A stretch of 48,316 nt of DNA from a bacterium (GTDB lineage: Bacteria > Actinomycetota > Acidimicrobiia > Spongiisociales > JAENVV01). The stretch covers positions 1 through 48,316 of the forward strand of contig JAHEDI010000010.1 in the NCBI GenBank assembly GCA_024641305.1, in the 5' to 3' direction. The notes under the pieces were generated by a model. It was not told the DNA's origin. It saw only the letters and a list, made by a program, of their open reading frames with translations, and searched no databases. The position numbers and the translations under genes were made by a program. Shown here one piece after another: positions 7,985 to 16,231 of the stretch (positions are counted from its first letter, which is position 1; each line of letters opens with the position of its first letter).

Positions 7985-10249
7985 TCAGTCCGAAGCGCCA
8001 GCCATCTGTTCAAGATCCTCCAGCGAAATAAGAACTTCGCGAGCTTTGGAACCGTGAGATGGGCCGACCACTCCCCGACTCTCAAGCGTGTCCATCAGGC
8101 GCCCGGCCCTGGCAAATCCGACCCGCAATTTGCGCTGAAGCATCGACGTCGAGCCGAGTCCCGAGCGAACCACCAGATCCATTGCCTGGCGGATCAGCTC
8201 GGCATCCTCGTCGTCTTCCTCGGCAGCCTCGACCCGCGCCTTCTCAACTGAAGCTTCAATAACCTTGTCCTCGTACTTGGCCTCTTTCTGCTTCTTGACC
8301 CAGTCAACGACGGCTCGTACTTCTTCTTCAGACACCCAAGCGCCCTGGACCCTGGCAGGTTTGGGGTCTTTGGCAGTGACGAGGAGCAGGTCTCCCATCC
8401 CAACCAGCTTCTCGGCCCCGATCGTGTCGATAATGACGCGGCTGTCGGTCTGAGAGGCGACCGAGAAGGCCATCCGTGAAGGGATATTCGCCTTGATGAC
8501 CCCGGTGATGACATTGACGGACGGACGCTGCGTTGCAATCACGAGGTGGATCCCGACAGCCCTGGCCATTTGGGCAATCCGGACAATCGAGTTTTCGACG
8601 TCACGCCCGGCCACCATCATGAGGTCATTGAGTTCGTCGATGAGAATGACGAGGTAGGGGAATCGGTCAAAGCCTTCCTCGTCGATACCGCCGGCATCCC
8701 ACTTCTCGTGGTAACCGCCGATATCGCGTACTCCCGAGTCGGCCAGGAGGTCGTACCTACGGTCCATCTCGTCCACCGCCCATTTGAGGACCTCATTGGC
8801 CTTCTTGGGATTCGTGATGACCCGGGTGAGCAGATGCGGGACGCCGTTGTACTGGCCCAGCTCCACTCGTTTCGGATCCACCATGATCATTCGGACCTCG
8901 TCGGGATGGGCTCGCATGAGGATCGACGTAATGAGCGAATTCATACAAGACGACTTTCCGGCACCGGTTGCGCCTGCGATGAGGACGTGGGGCAGCTCAG
9001 AAAGATTCACGAGGGCGGCCCGGCTATTGATGTCCATGCCGATCCCGACGGTCATCGGGTGGGTCTCGTCGTGAGCTTCCTGGGTACGCAGAATGTCTCC
9101 AAGCGTGACCATGCGACGCTTACGATTCGGCACCTCGACACCAATGGCGGACTTGCCGGGAATCGGGGCAAGCAATCGGACGTCGGGCGTTGCCATCGCG
9201 TAGGCAATGTCCGTCGCCAGGTTCGTTACCCGCGATACCTTGACGCCGGCCGCTAACTCGATTTCGTACCGGGTCACCGTCGGGCCGGGGACGATCTTGG
9301 TCAACTTGGCATCGACCCCGTGCTGGCGGAGGGTTTCTTCGAGGTCGGCAGCAGTTTCTTCCAGGGCCCGCCGATTGTGGCTCTCCGCCTTGCTTTCTCG
9401 CAACAGTTCGATTGGAGGCAGCTGGTAGGCCTTGTCCGCCACCCGGTTCACCGCAGGAACCGTCTCTTTCTTGGCCTTCTTCACCGGCTCTGGCCGCGAC
9501 TTTTCCGGCGCCGACGCCGGTTTCTTCAACTTGGGTCGATGAGCCGAAGGCGCTTTGCTCGCCACGTGACGGGGGCGTTGGGTGGGGCCCTTGTCTGGCA
9601 GATCAATCCTGAGGCCACCGGCCCACGTCTTGAGCCGCTTGCCAACGGCCCTGAAGCCGAGGAACAGTTCGCGAACGCTCGTTCGGGTGGCGAGAAGAAT
9701 ACCCATCGACGTCAACGCGGATAACACGACGAAGGCACCCCAGAATCCGATGACCCGGCTCATCGGAAAGGAAACGAGCGAACCGATCGCCCCGCCCCGC
9801 GCTCGAATGAGATCGGCGTTGCCGAACAGTTCGACAGCTCCGGTGAGAAGGTGGAACAGTGACAACGCCCCGAGGTAGGACACCGTGGTGCCAATACCGA
9901 TCTTCGGGTAGTCGGTGCGAGGGTTGCCGACAATGAGAATCACGCCAACCGTTGTGAAAAGGGCCGGTATCAGATACGCCCATAGACCGAACAAGAACGT
10001 CAGTCCATCGGTGATCCATGAACCAAACGGTCCGGCGTTCCCGAAGAAGGCCAGGCCGATGAGTATGGCCAACACGACCAGGGCGACGCCCCAGACATCG
10101 TCGGTTTGGGACCCCAGCCGACGCCTGAGCGACTCGAACAAGGAAGCCAGCGTGGTCCTGTTCTTGACCGGAATTTTTCGTTTGTTCTTGGTGGGAGACA
10201 CCCGTTTCCGACCGTTAGCCCCTGGACGGGTGGGTGTCTTCTTTGCCAT
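7985..10249 (-). CDS. ftsK: DNA translocase FtsK/SpoIIIE
   Basis: This 754-residue protein is the septal DNA pump that moves chromosome ends out of the closing division septum and activates dif recombination. A basic start (about 1-40) is followed by four membrane helices (about 54-195) and a Pro/Lys-rich linker (about 205-275). The motor carries Walker A GATGAGKSS near residue 430 and Walker B VILIDELNDLMM near 535. The C-terminal winged-helix gamma domain (about 685-745, AELIRQAMDLVVRSGLGSTS and QRKLRVGFARAGRLMD) reads KOPS/SRS sites. The linker is short compared with E. coli FtsK and is normal for actinobacteria and firmicutes. The gene follows rnj on the same strand after 95 bases that contain a perfect hairpin. 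Confidence 0.95.
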   Translation of the reverse strand: MAKKTPTRPGANGRKRVSPTKNKRKIPVKNRTTLASLFESLRRRLGSQTDDVWGVALVVLAILIGLAFFGNAGPFGSWITDGLTFLFGLWAYLIPALFTTVGVILIVGNPRTDYPKIGIGTTVSYLGALSLFHLLTGAVELFGNADLIRARGGAIGSLVSFPMSRVIGFWGAFVVLSALTSMGILLATRTSVRELFLGFRAVGKRLKTWAGGLRIDLPDKGPTQRPRHVASKAPSAHRPKLKKPASAPEKSRPEPVKKAKKETVPAVNRVADKAYQLPPIELLRESKAESHNRRALEETAADLEETLRQHGVDAKLTKIVPGPTVTRYEIELAAGVKVSRVTNLATDIAYAMATPDVRLLAPIPGKSAIGVEVPNRKRRMVTLGDILRTQEAHDETHPMTVGIGMDINSRAALVNLSELPHVLIAGATGAGKSSCMNSLITSILMRAHPDEVRMIMVDPKRVELGQYNGVPHLLTRVITNPKKANEVLKWAVDEMDRRYDLLADSGVRDIGGYHEKWDAGGIDEEGFDRFPYLVILIDELNDLMMVAGRDVENSIVRIAQMARAVGIHLVIATQRPSVNVITGVIKANIPSRMAFSVASQTDSRVIIDTIGAEKLVGMGDLLLVTAKDPKPARVQGAWVSEEEVRAVVDWVKKQKEAKYEDKVIEASVEKARVEAAEEDDEDAELIRQAMDLVVRSGLGSTSMLQRKLRVGFARAGRLMDTLESRGVVGPSHGSKAREVLISLEDLEQMAGASD

Positions 10250-10290
10250 TGGTTTTCACGATACACGGTTCTGGTCCCTGCACCAACCAC

Positions 10291-10314
10291 CTCCGCGCGA
10301 TCAATCGCGCGGAG
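10291..10314 (-). terminator. Perfect 11-bp stem-loop between rnj and ftsK
   Basis: An 11-base arm (CTCCGCGCGAT) and its exact complement are separated by only two bases. It lies about 30 bases past the rnj stop codon and 42 bases before the ftsK start. There is no following T-run on the minus strand, so it may be a Rho-type or weak terminator, an mRNA-processing structure, or a DNA-level operator rather than a classical intrinsic terminator. Confidence 0.5.
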
Positions 10315-10344
10315 CGCGCGAATCAGGCGGGCGCTCAACCGGGC

Positions 10345-11973
10345 CTATACCTCGAGGACAACCGGGATGACCACTGGCTTGCGACTCGTCTCGGCCCTGA
10401 TCACCTGTTGGGCAGCCAAACGGACCGCCTTCTGATATTGACCAAGCTCCGACTGAGGACTCAACTCGGAAACCGCCGCTCGAACCGCCTCGGCCGCTTT
10501 GGCGAGGATCGGGCGAGGGTCATCGGCAAACCCATGCGAGTCGATATCGGGTCCAAGAATGACGCTGCTGTCTGATCGCTGCACCCCGACCGTGACCACG
10601 ACCACGCCGTCGTCGGAGAGATGCCCACGGGCCCGCAACACCGAATTGTTCACGTCTCCCGTACCGTCAAAGTAGACATAGCTGGCATCGACCGCCCGAC
10701 GGGACACGATGGTTTTGTCGCCGACGATCTCGATCATGTCCCCGTCTTCAAGAATGTGGACGTCAGGCACCTTCATCTGTTCGGCCAGTTCGGCATGGGC
10801 GCGCAGATGGCGGTATTCACCATGGACAGGGACAAAGCTCTTAGGACGAATGACATTGAGAAATGTGGTCAACTCGTCGCGGGCGGCATGACCGGAAACG
10901 TGCACCTTGGCGTTGCGACCGTGATACACCCGCGCACCCGTCCGGTTCAGTTTGCTGATGACTTTTGAAACAGCTGCTTCGTTCCCGGGAATCGGTGTGG
11001 CCGAAATGAGAACGGTATCTTCCGGTTCAAGGGTGACCCACTTGTGACGCCCGGCAGCCATAAGCGACAGGGCGGCGAATGGCTCACCCTGACTACCGGT
11101 CGTGATAAGCAGCTGTTGGTGGGGGGGAAGTTTCATGAGGTCCTGGATGTCCATGATGTTGTCGGCGGGAATATCGAGGACTCCGAGCTCAGTTCCGACC
11201 GCCGAGACCCGGTGCATCGATCGACCGGCAAATGCGACTTTGCGACCGGCGGCAATCCCGGCATTGGCAATTTGCTGCACCCGATGGACGTGCGAGGCGA
11301 AGCAGGCCGCGACGACTCGGCCTTCGGCGTGACTGACGATCTCGCCGATCTCTGACGCCAGTGACGTCTCGGAAGGGACAAAACCAGGGATTTCGGCATT
11401 GGTGGAGTCGGCCATCAACAAACGGACACCCTCGCGTCCGAAGTGGGCAAACTGCTGAAGATCCGTAGGGCGGCCATCGACCGGGGTGGGGTCGAGCTTG
11501 AAGTCGCCCGAATGAATGACGAAGCCTTCCGGCGTGTCAAACACAATCCCGGCCCCTTGGGGAATGGAATGCGAAACCGGAACAAACATGAAACCAAACG
11601 GCCCGTGCTCAACCCAACGGTTGTCTTCGCAGCCTATGAAGTCGGCCTCAACGCCTATTTCGTCGACCCGGCCCCTCGCCAGGGCAACCGATAGCTCGGT
11701 GCCGTAAACCGGTACACCCGGGAACTCCTGAAGGAAGTAGGCGAGAGCTCCGACGTGATCCTCATGTCCGTGGGTGACGATGACGCATTCGACGTCCGTC
11801 TTTCGCTCGATGAGCCATTCCCAGTTCGGAAACACCAGATCAACTCCGAGCATGTCCGCTTCGGGGAACATCAGCCCGCAGTCAACGAGGGCGATTTTCC
11901 CATCGTGTTCAATGGCGGCACAGTTACGGCCAATCTCGCCCAACCCACCGAGGAATGTGATTTTGACGGTCAC
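10345..11973 (-). CDS. rnj: Ribonuclease J
   Basis: This is a metallo-beta-lactamase/beta-CASP ribonuclease with both 5' exonuclease and endonuclease activity, involved in mRNA turnover and rRNA maturation. From the GTG at 11973 it has 542 residues, starting TVKITFLGGLGEIGRN, the usual family start. The zinc motif HGHEDHVGAL lies near residue 70, followed by the beta-CASP region and a C-terminal VHGEYRHLRAHAELAE segment. The frame stays open upstream to 12120, but that part lies inside dapA and is not family sequence. GTG is preceded by GGAAAGG about 10 bases upstream and overlaps the dapA stop as GTGA, which indicates translational coupling. The order dapA-rnj-ftsK is typical of actinobacteria. 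Confidence 0.93.
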   Translation of the reverse strand: MTVKITFLGGLGEIGRNCAAIEHDGKIALVDCGLMFPEADMLGVDLVFPNWEWLIERKTDVECVIVTHGHEDHVGALAYFLQEFPGVPVYGTELSVALARGRVDEIGVEADFIGCEDNRWVEHGPFGFMFVPVSHSIPQGAGIVFDTPEGFVIHSGDFKLDPTPVDGRPTDLQQFAHFGREGVRLLMADSTNAEIPGFVPSETSLASEIGEIVSHAEGRVVAACFASHVHRVQQIANAGIAAGRKVAFAGRSMHRVSAVGTELGVLDIPADNIMDIQDLMKLPPHQQLLITTGSQGEPFAALSLMAAGRHKWVTLEPEDTVLISATPIPGNEAAVSKVISKLNRTGARVYHGRNAKVHVSGHAARDELTTFLNVIRPKSFVPVHGEYRHLRAHAELAEQMKVPDVHILEDGDMIEIVGDKTIVSRRAVDASYVYFDGTGDVNNSVLRARGHLSDDGVVVVTVGVQRSDSSVILGPDIDSHGFADDPRPILAKAAEAVRAAVSELSPQSELGQYQKAVRLAAQQVIRAETSRKPVVIPVVLEV

Positions 11974-12878
11974 AGAGATTGCACCTTTCCCACTGCGGCA
12001 ACCAGCGTGGCAGTCGTCTCCGCCAATGCTGGAAGCAAGGGAAGACGGGGCGAACCCATCGGCTCCCACAGGGCCGACATGGCACCCTTGAGGGGTACCG
12101 GGTTGGGCTCCAAAAAACAACCTTCGAACGTCGGCATCAGCGCATCATGAAGCCGGGTTGCCTCAGCGAGATCGCCTGAACCTGCCGCCATCACCATTGC
12201 GTTGATTTGTGGGCCGACCAGGTGGCTGGCCACCGAGACAACTCCACACCCTCCCACCGACATTATGGGCAGTGTCATCGAATCATCTCCTGAGTAAATC
12301 GCAAAGTCCTCTGGCACCTGCTGTCTGGTTCGTGAGGAAAATCCCACGTCTCCGACGGCATCCTTGGTAGCGACAATTCTGGGGTGTTGGGCAAGTTCGA
12401 CGAGAGTCGGAATCTCGATGAGCCTCGCCGTTCGGCCCGGAATGTTGTACAGAATCACCGGAAGGTCGGTGGCATCGGCAATGGCAGTGAAGTGGGCGAT
12501 GAGCATCCGCTGGCTCGGCTTCGAATAGTAGGGAGTAACCGCCAGCAGACCGTCAACCCCCAGATCAGCGGCCGCCTTCGATGCCTCGATCGAGGCGCGA
12601 GTGTCGTAGGTCCCGGTTCCCGCGATCACCGGGGCCTTGCCATCGACGGCCTCAACGGCCGCGGCATACAAGGCCAGTTTTTCCGATGAGGTGAGGGTGG
12701 GCGATTCTCCGGTTGTACCGGTCACCAGCAGGGCATCGGAGCCGTGCGATATGAGAAATCGGCATAACCGATGAAACTGATCGTACTGCACCGAACCGTC
12801 AGAATCGAACGGAGTAATCATCGCAGTGACGACCGCTCCAAACGGGGCTTGTATCGATGTTCGGGTACCGGTTGGCAT
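11970..12878 (-). CDS. dapA: 4-hydroxy-tetrahydrodipicolinate synthase
   Basis: This 302-residue TIM-barrel aldolase condenses pyruvate with aspartate semialdehyde, the committed step to diaminopimelate and lysine. The signature GTTGESPTLTSSEKLAL (about 53-69), the catalytic Tyr in ILYNIPGRT (about 140-148) and the Schiff-base Lys in IVATKDAVGD (about 168-177) are all visible. Length is as expected. A short Thr-rich N-terminal extension precedes the barrel. The 3' end overlaps rnj by 4 bases. Its pathway partner dapB is at 16232, about 3.3 kb away on the same strand but in a different transcription unit. Confidence 0.95.
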   Translation of the reverse strand: MPTGTRTSIQAPFGAVVTAMITPFDSDGSVQYDQFHRLCRFLISHGSDALLVTGTTGESPTLTSSEKLALYAAAVEAVDGKAPVIAGTGTYDTRASIEASKAAADLGVDGLLAVTPYYSKPSQRMLIAHFTAIADATDLPVILYNIPGRTARLIEIPTLVELAQHPRIVATKDAVGDVGFSSRTRQQVPEDFAIYSGDDSMTLPIMSVGGCGVVSVASHLVGPQINAMVMAAGSGDLAEATRLHDALMPTFEGCFLEPNPVPLKGAMSALWEPMGSPRLPLLPALAETTATLVAAVGKVQSL

Positions 12879-12913
12879 TGGGATGAGGTTACACGCATTG
12901 GCCCGAACTTCAT

Positions 12914-12929
12914 GCGGGTTCTAACCCGC
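12914..12929. promoter_or_regulatory. Palindrome in the divergent dapA/thioredoxin spacer
   Basis: GCGGGTTCTAACCCGC is a perfect 7-bp inverted repeat with a 2-base centre. It lies 36 bases upstream of dapA and 23 bases upstream of the thioredoxin start, in a 73-base spacer between divergent genes. A dimeric repressor site is a reasonable reading; a chance palindrome is not excluded. Confidence 0.4.
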
Positions 12930-12951
12930 AAACCGCAACTAGGATTTCCCC

Positions 12952-13782
12952 ATGCCAAATCCTTATGTAAAAGATGTCTCAGAGGCGCAATTCATGACCG
13001 AAGTGGTCGATCGCTCGACCCAGGTTCCAGTCCTTGTCGACTTTTGGGCGGAATGGTGCGGACCGTGCAAGACCCTGAGTCCGCTGCTCGAAGCCGCAGC
13101 CGCCGACTATGGCGGAGCGTTCGAATTGGCCAAGGTCGACGTCGACGCCAATCAGGCGCTATCTCAATCAATGAAGGTTCAAGGCATCCCCACGGTGATC
13201 GCTTTCGTTGGCGGCAAACCGGTCGGGCAGTTCTCCGGAGCCATAGCCGAGGCAGAACTTCGATCATTCATCGAACAGTTCGTCGGACCGCTGACTGATC
13301 CAGATGTCGAAGCAGCCCTCGACCTCCTCGATATCGGTAATGTCGCCGGTGCCGAAGCCGCCCTCCGCAACATCCTGACGCTTCGAACCAGCGAAGACGC
13401 CGCCAAGACTCTGGCGATGCTGTACATCGACACCGACCGTATGGAAGAAGCGCTCGAAGTACTCTCGACGCTGCCGGCCGACGAGGAGACCAAGCGACTC
13501 AGCGCTCTGGCCGTCATGGCGTCTGCCGGCGCCAATCTGGAGGAATTCAGAGTGGCATTTTCGGAGAATCCGACCGTCGAAACCCTGGTCTCTTACGCAA
13601 AAGCTCTGGCCGGGGCAGGCGAACCCGAACTTGCATTCGACGAATTGCTTGAGGCGATCGAGCAGCGCGATGACGACAGTGACACAGCCCGGGTGGCGAT
13701 GATCGAGATCTTCGACATGCTCGGGAACGACCATCCGGTCGTCGGCATCTACCGAAAACGACTCGCCAACGCCCTCTACTGA
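12952..13782 (+). CDS. Thioredoxin-TPR protein, CnoX/YbbN-like
   Basis: This 276-residue cytoplasmic protein joins an N-terminal thioredoxin domain (about 1-108) to a C-terminal helical region (about 115-276) made of TPR-like repeats. The active-site motif WCGPC is intact (Cys36, Cys39) and the cis-proline loop GIPTVIAF is present. E. coli CnoX, the best-known relative, is a chaperone that protects proteins from bleach and heat and passes them to GroEL or DnaK. In that branch the redox motif is often degraded (SxxC); here both cysteines remain, so disulfide exchange should be possible. The helical part contains the segments DAALDLLDIGNVAGAEAAL-type and EDAAKTLAMLYIDTDRMEEA. It is transcribed divergently from dapA. 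Confidence 0.85.
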   Translation: MPNPYVKDVSEAQFMTEVVDRSTQVPVLVDFWAEWCGPCKTLSPLLEAAAADYGGAFELAKVDVDANQALSQSMKVQGIPTVIAFVGGKPVGQFSGAIAEAELRSFIEQFVGPLTDPDVEAALDLLDIGNVAGAEAALRNILTLRTSEDAAKTLAMLYIDTDRMEEALEVLSTLPADEETKRLSALAVMASAGANLEEFRVAFSENPTVETLVSYAKALAGAGEPELAFDELLEAIEQRDDDSDTARVAMIEIFDMLGNDHPVVGIYRKRLANALY

Positions 13783-13798
13783 GGGTTTCCCAAAGCGC

Positions 13799-13823
13799 GT
13801 CCGGCTTGGCTATTGTGCCGGAC
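13799..13823 (+). terminator. Stem-loop after the thioredoxin gene
   Basis: A 7-bp perfect stem (GTCCGGC / GCCGGAC) with an 11-base loop starts 17 bases past the stop of the thioredoxin-TPR gene and ends 43 bases before the cyclophilin start. No T-run follows. It could attenuate read-through or act as a 3' stabiliser. Confidence 0.4.
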
Positions 13824-13866
13824 TCGGATTCGACCGACCAGTCAACCCAATGAAAAGGTTCCCACC

Positions 13867-14376
13867 ATGCCATCTCAGTACGATGCCGCTCCGGCACTCA
13901 CGATTGACCTCGACAAGTCATACACAGCCAAACTGACCACCAACCACGGTGACATCACAGTCGAACTCGACGCCGTCAACGCCCCGCTGGCGGTCAACAA
14001 CTTTGTCTTCCTTGCCAGGGATGGTTTCTACGATGGGGTGATTTTCCATCGCGTCATTGAGTCATTCATGATCCAGGGTGGCGACCCCACCGGCACCGGC
14101 CGCGGCGGGCCAGGATACAAATTCCGCGATGAACTCGACGCGGGCGGCATGTACAGCCGGGGTACGCTCGCCATGGCCAATGCTGGACCCAACACCAACG
14201 GAAGCCAGTTCTTCATCGTCCACAAAGATGCCGGGCTGCCCAACGACTACACAATCTTTGGGAAGGTGCTCGAGGGGCTCGACACGGTCGATTCGATTGC
14301 CACGACATCCACCGGCCCTGGCGACCGTCCCCACCAGGATTGTGTGATCACCGCAGTGGAGATCCTCGAGACCTGA
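13867..14376 (+). CDS. Cytoplasmic cyclophilin-type peptidyl-prolyl isomerase
   Basis: This 169-residue cyclophilin catalyses proline cis-trans isomerisation. The hallmark block runs from GFYDGVIFHRVI through SFMIQGGDPTGTGRGG to NTNGSQFFI, and includes the catalytic Arg of FHRVI and the Gln of MIQGGD. The ATG at 13867 was chosen because it gives a typical N-terminus and is preceded by AAAAGG; the longer frame to 13813 adds non-family sequence. There is no signal peptide. Its stop overlaps the start of a second cyclophilin by one base (TGATG). The two share most active-site blocks and clearly arose by duplication, one copy staying in the cytoplasm and the other moving outside. Confidence 0.93.
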   Translation: MPSQYDAAPALTIDLDKSYTAKLTTNHGDITVELDAVNAPLAVNNFVFLARDGFYDGVIFHRVIESFMIQGGDPTGTGRGGPGYKFRDELDAGGMYSRGTLAMANAGPNTNGSQFFIVHKDAGLPNDYTIFGKVLEGLDTVDSIATTSTGPGDRPHQDCVITAVEILET

Positions 14377-15107
14377 TGCGGTCCGCATTCACGGTCCTGG
14401 CCGCGCTGGTTTTGACGATTTTCGTCTCGGCATGTGGCCCGCCAACCCCGGTCGAGGGCTATGCCTCCGGCGGGGGGTCGACGTCAAACACGCTGGCAGC
14501 TGACGAGTCTTCGACGAGTTCATCGGTGCCAGCCGATTCGGTAGACACCACGGTGCCGTCGGTACCGACTCCGCCCCCATCAACCAGTCGGGGGGCAGGA
14601 CCGTTGTCCTATGACGGCCCGCCGGCGCTCACCATCGATCCCTCCGCACAGTACACGGCGACCATCACGACCAATCTCGGCGATATCGTCATCGAGTTTT
14701 TCGCGGACTCGGCACCCCAGACGGTCAACAACTTCCTGTTTCTGGCACAACAGGGTTACTACGACGGGGTGATCTTCCACCGGGTCATTCCAGGCTTCAT
14801 GATCCAAGGTGGCGATCCAACCGGGACCGGGAGAGGCGGACCCGGATACTCGTTCGCCGATGAGCTGACGACTCCCCGAGCATATAACCGGGGAATTGTG
14901 GCCATGGCCAACTCGGGACCAAACACCAACGGGAGCCAGTTCTTCATCATGCAGGCGGATTACGGTCTCCCCTACTCGTATACCATTTTTGGTGAGGTCA
15001 CCGCCGGCATGGAGGTCGTAGACGCCATTGCCGCCATCCCCACGGGACCGGGCGATCGGCCAACGACGGATGTGGTCATTGGATCGATTTCGGTTACCGG
15101 CCCGTAG
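14376..15107 (+). CDS. Lipoprotein cyclophilin-type peptidyl-prolyl isomerase
   Basis: This 243-residue protein is the exported partner of the preceding cyclophilin. It begins with a lipoprotein signal peptide (RSAFTVLAALVLTIFVSAC, lipobox VSAC with Cys near residue 20). A Ser/Thr/Pro-rich linker (about 25-80) would span the cell wall zone. The cyclophilin domain runs from about 85 to the end, with GYYDGVIFHRVIPGFMIQGG and NTNGSQFFIMQ. It should fold secreted proteins at the outer face of the membrane. The start was set at the ATG that overlaps the previous stop by one base; the open frame further upstream lies inside the first cyclophilin gene. Confidence 0.92.
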   Translation: MRSAFTVLAALVLTIFVSACGPPTPVEGYASGGGSTSNTLAADESSTSSSVPADSVDTTVPSVPTPPPSTSRGAGPLSYDGPPALTIDPSAQYTATITTNLGDIVIEFFADSAPQTVNNFLFLAQQGYYDGVIFHRVIPGFMIQGGDPTGTGRGGPGYSFADELTTPRAYNRGIVAMANSGPNTNGSQFFIMQADYGLPYSYTIFGEVTAGMEVVDAIAAIPTGPGDRPTTDVVIGSISVTGP

Positions 15108-15148
15108 CAATGCGTGTTCTTGCTCGCTTGAGCGCGTAACCTGTACCC

Positions 15149-15868
15149 ATGGCTGAGTACTACCACACACAGGGAAAAGACCGACACGGGCCGATTGACC
15201 TCGCCGAGTTACAGGACCTCGTGACATCCGGCCAGGTGAAGGGGACCGAGTACTACTGGACGACGGGAATGGCTGACTGGGCGACCGTAGCCAGCTCCGA
15301 GCTGTTTTCTGTTCCGCCCGATGCCGGCATACCGACGACAGATGCGGCCAGCGAGACGGTTGCAGAAACGGACCTTTCCTCCCCGTCAACCCTGGCCGAC
15401 CCTGCCGACCTCGAAAGCCTGAGCTCGATCGATCAGCCAAACGCTTCGACGCCGACTGCCCCCTGGTCGCCAGATCCGGAGACACCGTCGACGACATCCA
15501 TGGTCTCATCTTCGACGACCACCTCCGATCTCGGCACCGTGCAACGAGTGGCAGCCAAAATGCCCAAACCGCTTTGGCTGGTGATCAACGCAATCGTGAC
15601 TGGCCTGTCGGGCCTCCTGCTCGTGCTCGGGATTGTCACAATCCCCTTCGCCATCGTGGTGATTTGGATGGCCGTCATGCTTTTCAAAGCCAACACATCG
15701 CTTGAGAACGCTCGACGAACCGGGTCACTCGAGTCACTTGAGAAGGCGGCGAGCCATCTGAACACTTATTTCGCCATTATCACAATCATGACGGCACTGA
15801 GCATTCTGATCAGCGCCATCGTCTTCATCGCCATCGGCGTTTCACTGTCGGACTTTTCGAATTTCTGA
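15149..15868 (+). CDS. GYF_2-domain membrane protein with DUF5362-like C-terminus
   Basis: This 239-residue protein has an N-terminal GYF_2/DUF4339-like domain (about 1-55). It begins EYYHTQGKDRHGPIDLAEL and continues GTEYYWTTGMADWATVAS, a fold that in other proteins binds proline-rich peptides. A long Ser/Thr/Pro/Asp-rich linker (about 60-130) follows. Two membrane segments close the protein: LVINAIVTGLSGLLLVLGIVT and, after a charged amphipathic stretch (ENARRTGSLESLEKAASHL), AIITIMTALSILISAIVFIA. The C-terminal half resembles the DUF5362 family. Function is unknown; the layout suggests a membrane-anchored adaptor with the GYF domain in the cytoplasm. It follows the lipoprotein cyclophilin by 41 bases and could be read with it. 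Confidence 0.7.
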   Translation: MAEYYHTQGKDRHGPIDLAELQDLVTSGQVKGTEYYWTTGMADWATVASSELFSVPPDAGIPTTDAASETVAETDLSSPSTLADPADLESLSSIDQPNASTPTAPWSPDPETPSTTSMVSSSTTTSDLGTVQRVAAKMPKPLWLVINAIVTGLSGLLLVLGIVTIPFAIVVIWMAVMLFKANTSLENARRTGSLESLEKAASHLNTYFAIITIMTALSILISAIVFIAIGVSLSDFSNF

Positions 15869-15938
15869 ACCACTAGCTCCAGAACCAAGCGAAGCTGCCG
15901 ACGAGCCTGGCGGCTGCGGTTCGGCGGTAGCCGTCCTC

Positions 15939-16229
15939 TTGTCCTTCGTGGGATTCGCCGTGGCAGCGACCTGGATCGGCATTGGCACAACCAATCTCGC
16001 CTTGTACTTTGCCGGCCTTCCGACGTCAGGGCTGTTCACCCTCTTCGGGTCCGAACTCGTGCTCGCCTGGCCGCTCGATGCACTGCTGTGGATATCGGCT
16101 GCCTGGATGGTCGGTACCCGGGTGCCCCCGAACCGCTACCTCCGGGCCGTTCTCATCGTTTTGATCGCGGCCCTCATCTACGGGTTCACCCTCAGCCAGT
16201 TTGTCGAACCGACCGGGTCAATTCTCTGA
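15939..16229 (+). CDS. Small three-helix membrane protein of unknown function
   Basis: This hydrophobic protein of about 96 residues has three likely membrane segments: SFVGFAVAATWIGIGTTNLAL, a helix around LAWPLDALLWISAAWMVG, and YLRAVLIVLIAALIYGFTLS. I do not recognise the family. The start is uncertain: 15939 is a TTG with no strong ribosome-binding site, and the frame stays open upstream past the end of the previous gene at 15868. High third-position GC and the regular hydrophobic pattern support real coding. Its stop is 3 bases from the convergent end of dapB. Translation may be coupled to the GYF protein. Confidence 0.55.
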   Translation: MSFVGFAVAATWIGIGTTNLALYFAGLPTSGLFTLFGSELVLAWPLDALLWISAAWMVGTRVPPNRYLRAVLIVLIAALIYGFTLSQFVEPTGSIL

Positions 16230-16231
16230 TT

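Noticed and set aside
11974-12120. Upstream extension of the RNase J frame
   Set aside because: It lies wholly inside dapA in another frame and adds non-family residues; the GTG at 11973 has a Shine-Dalgarno sequence and couples to the dapA stop.
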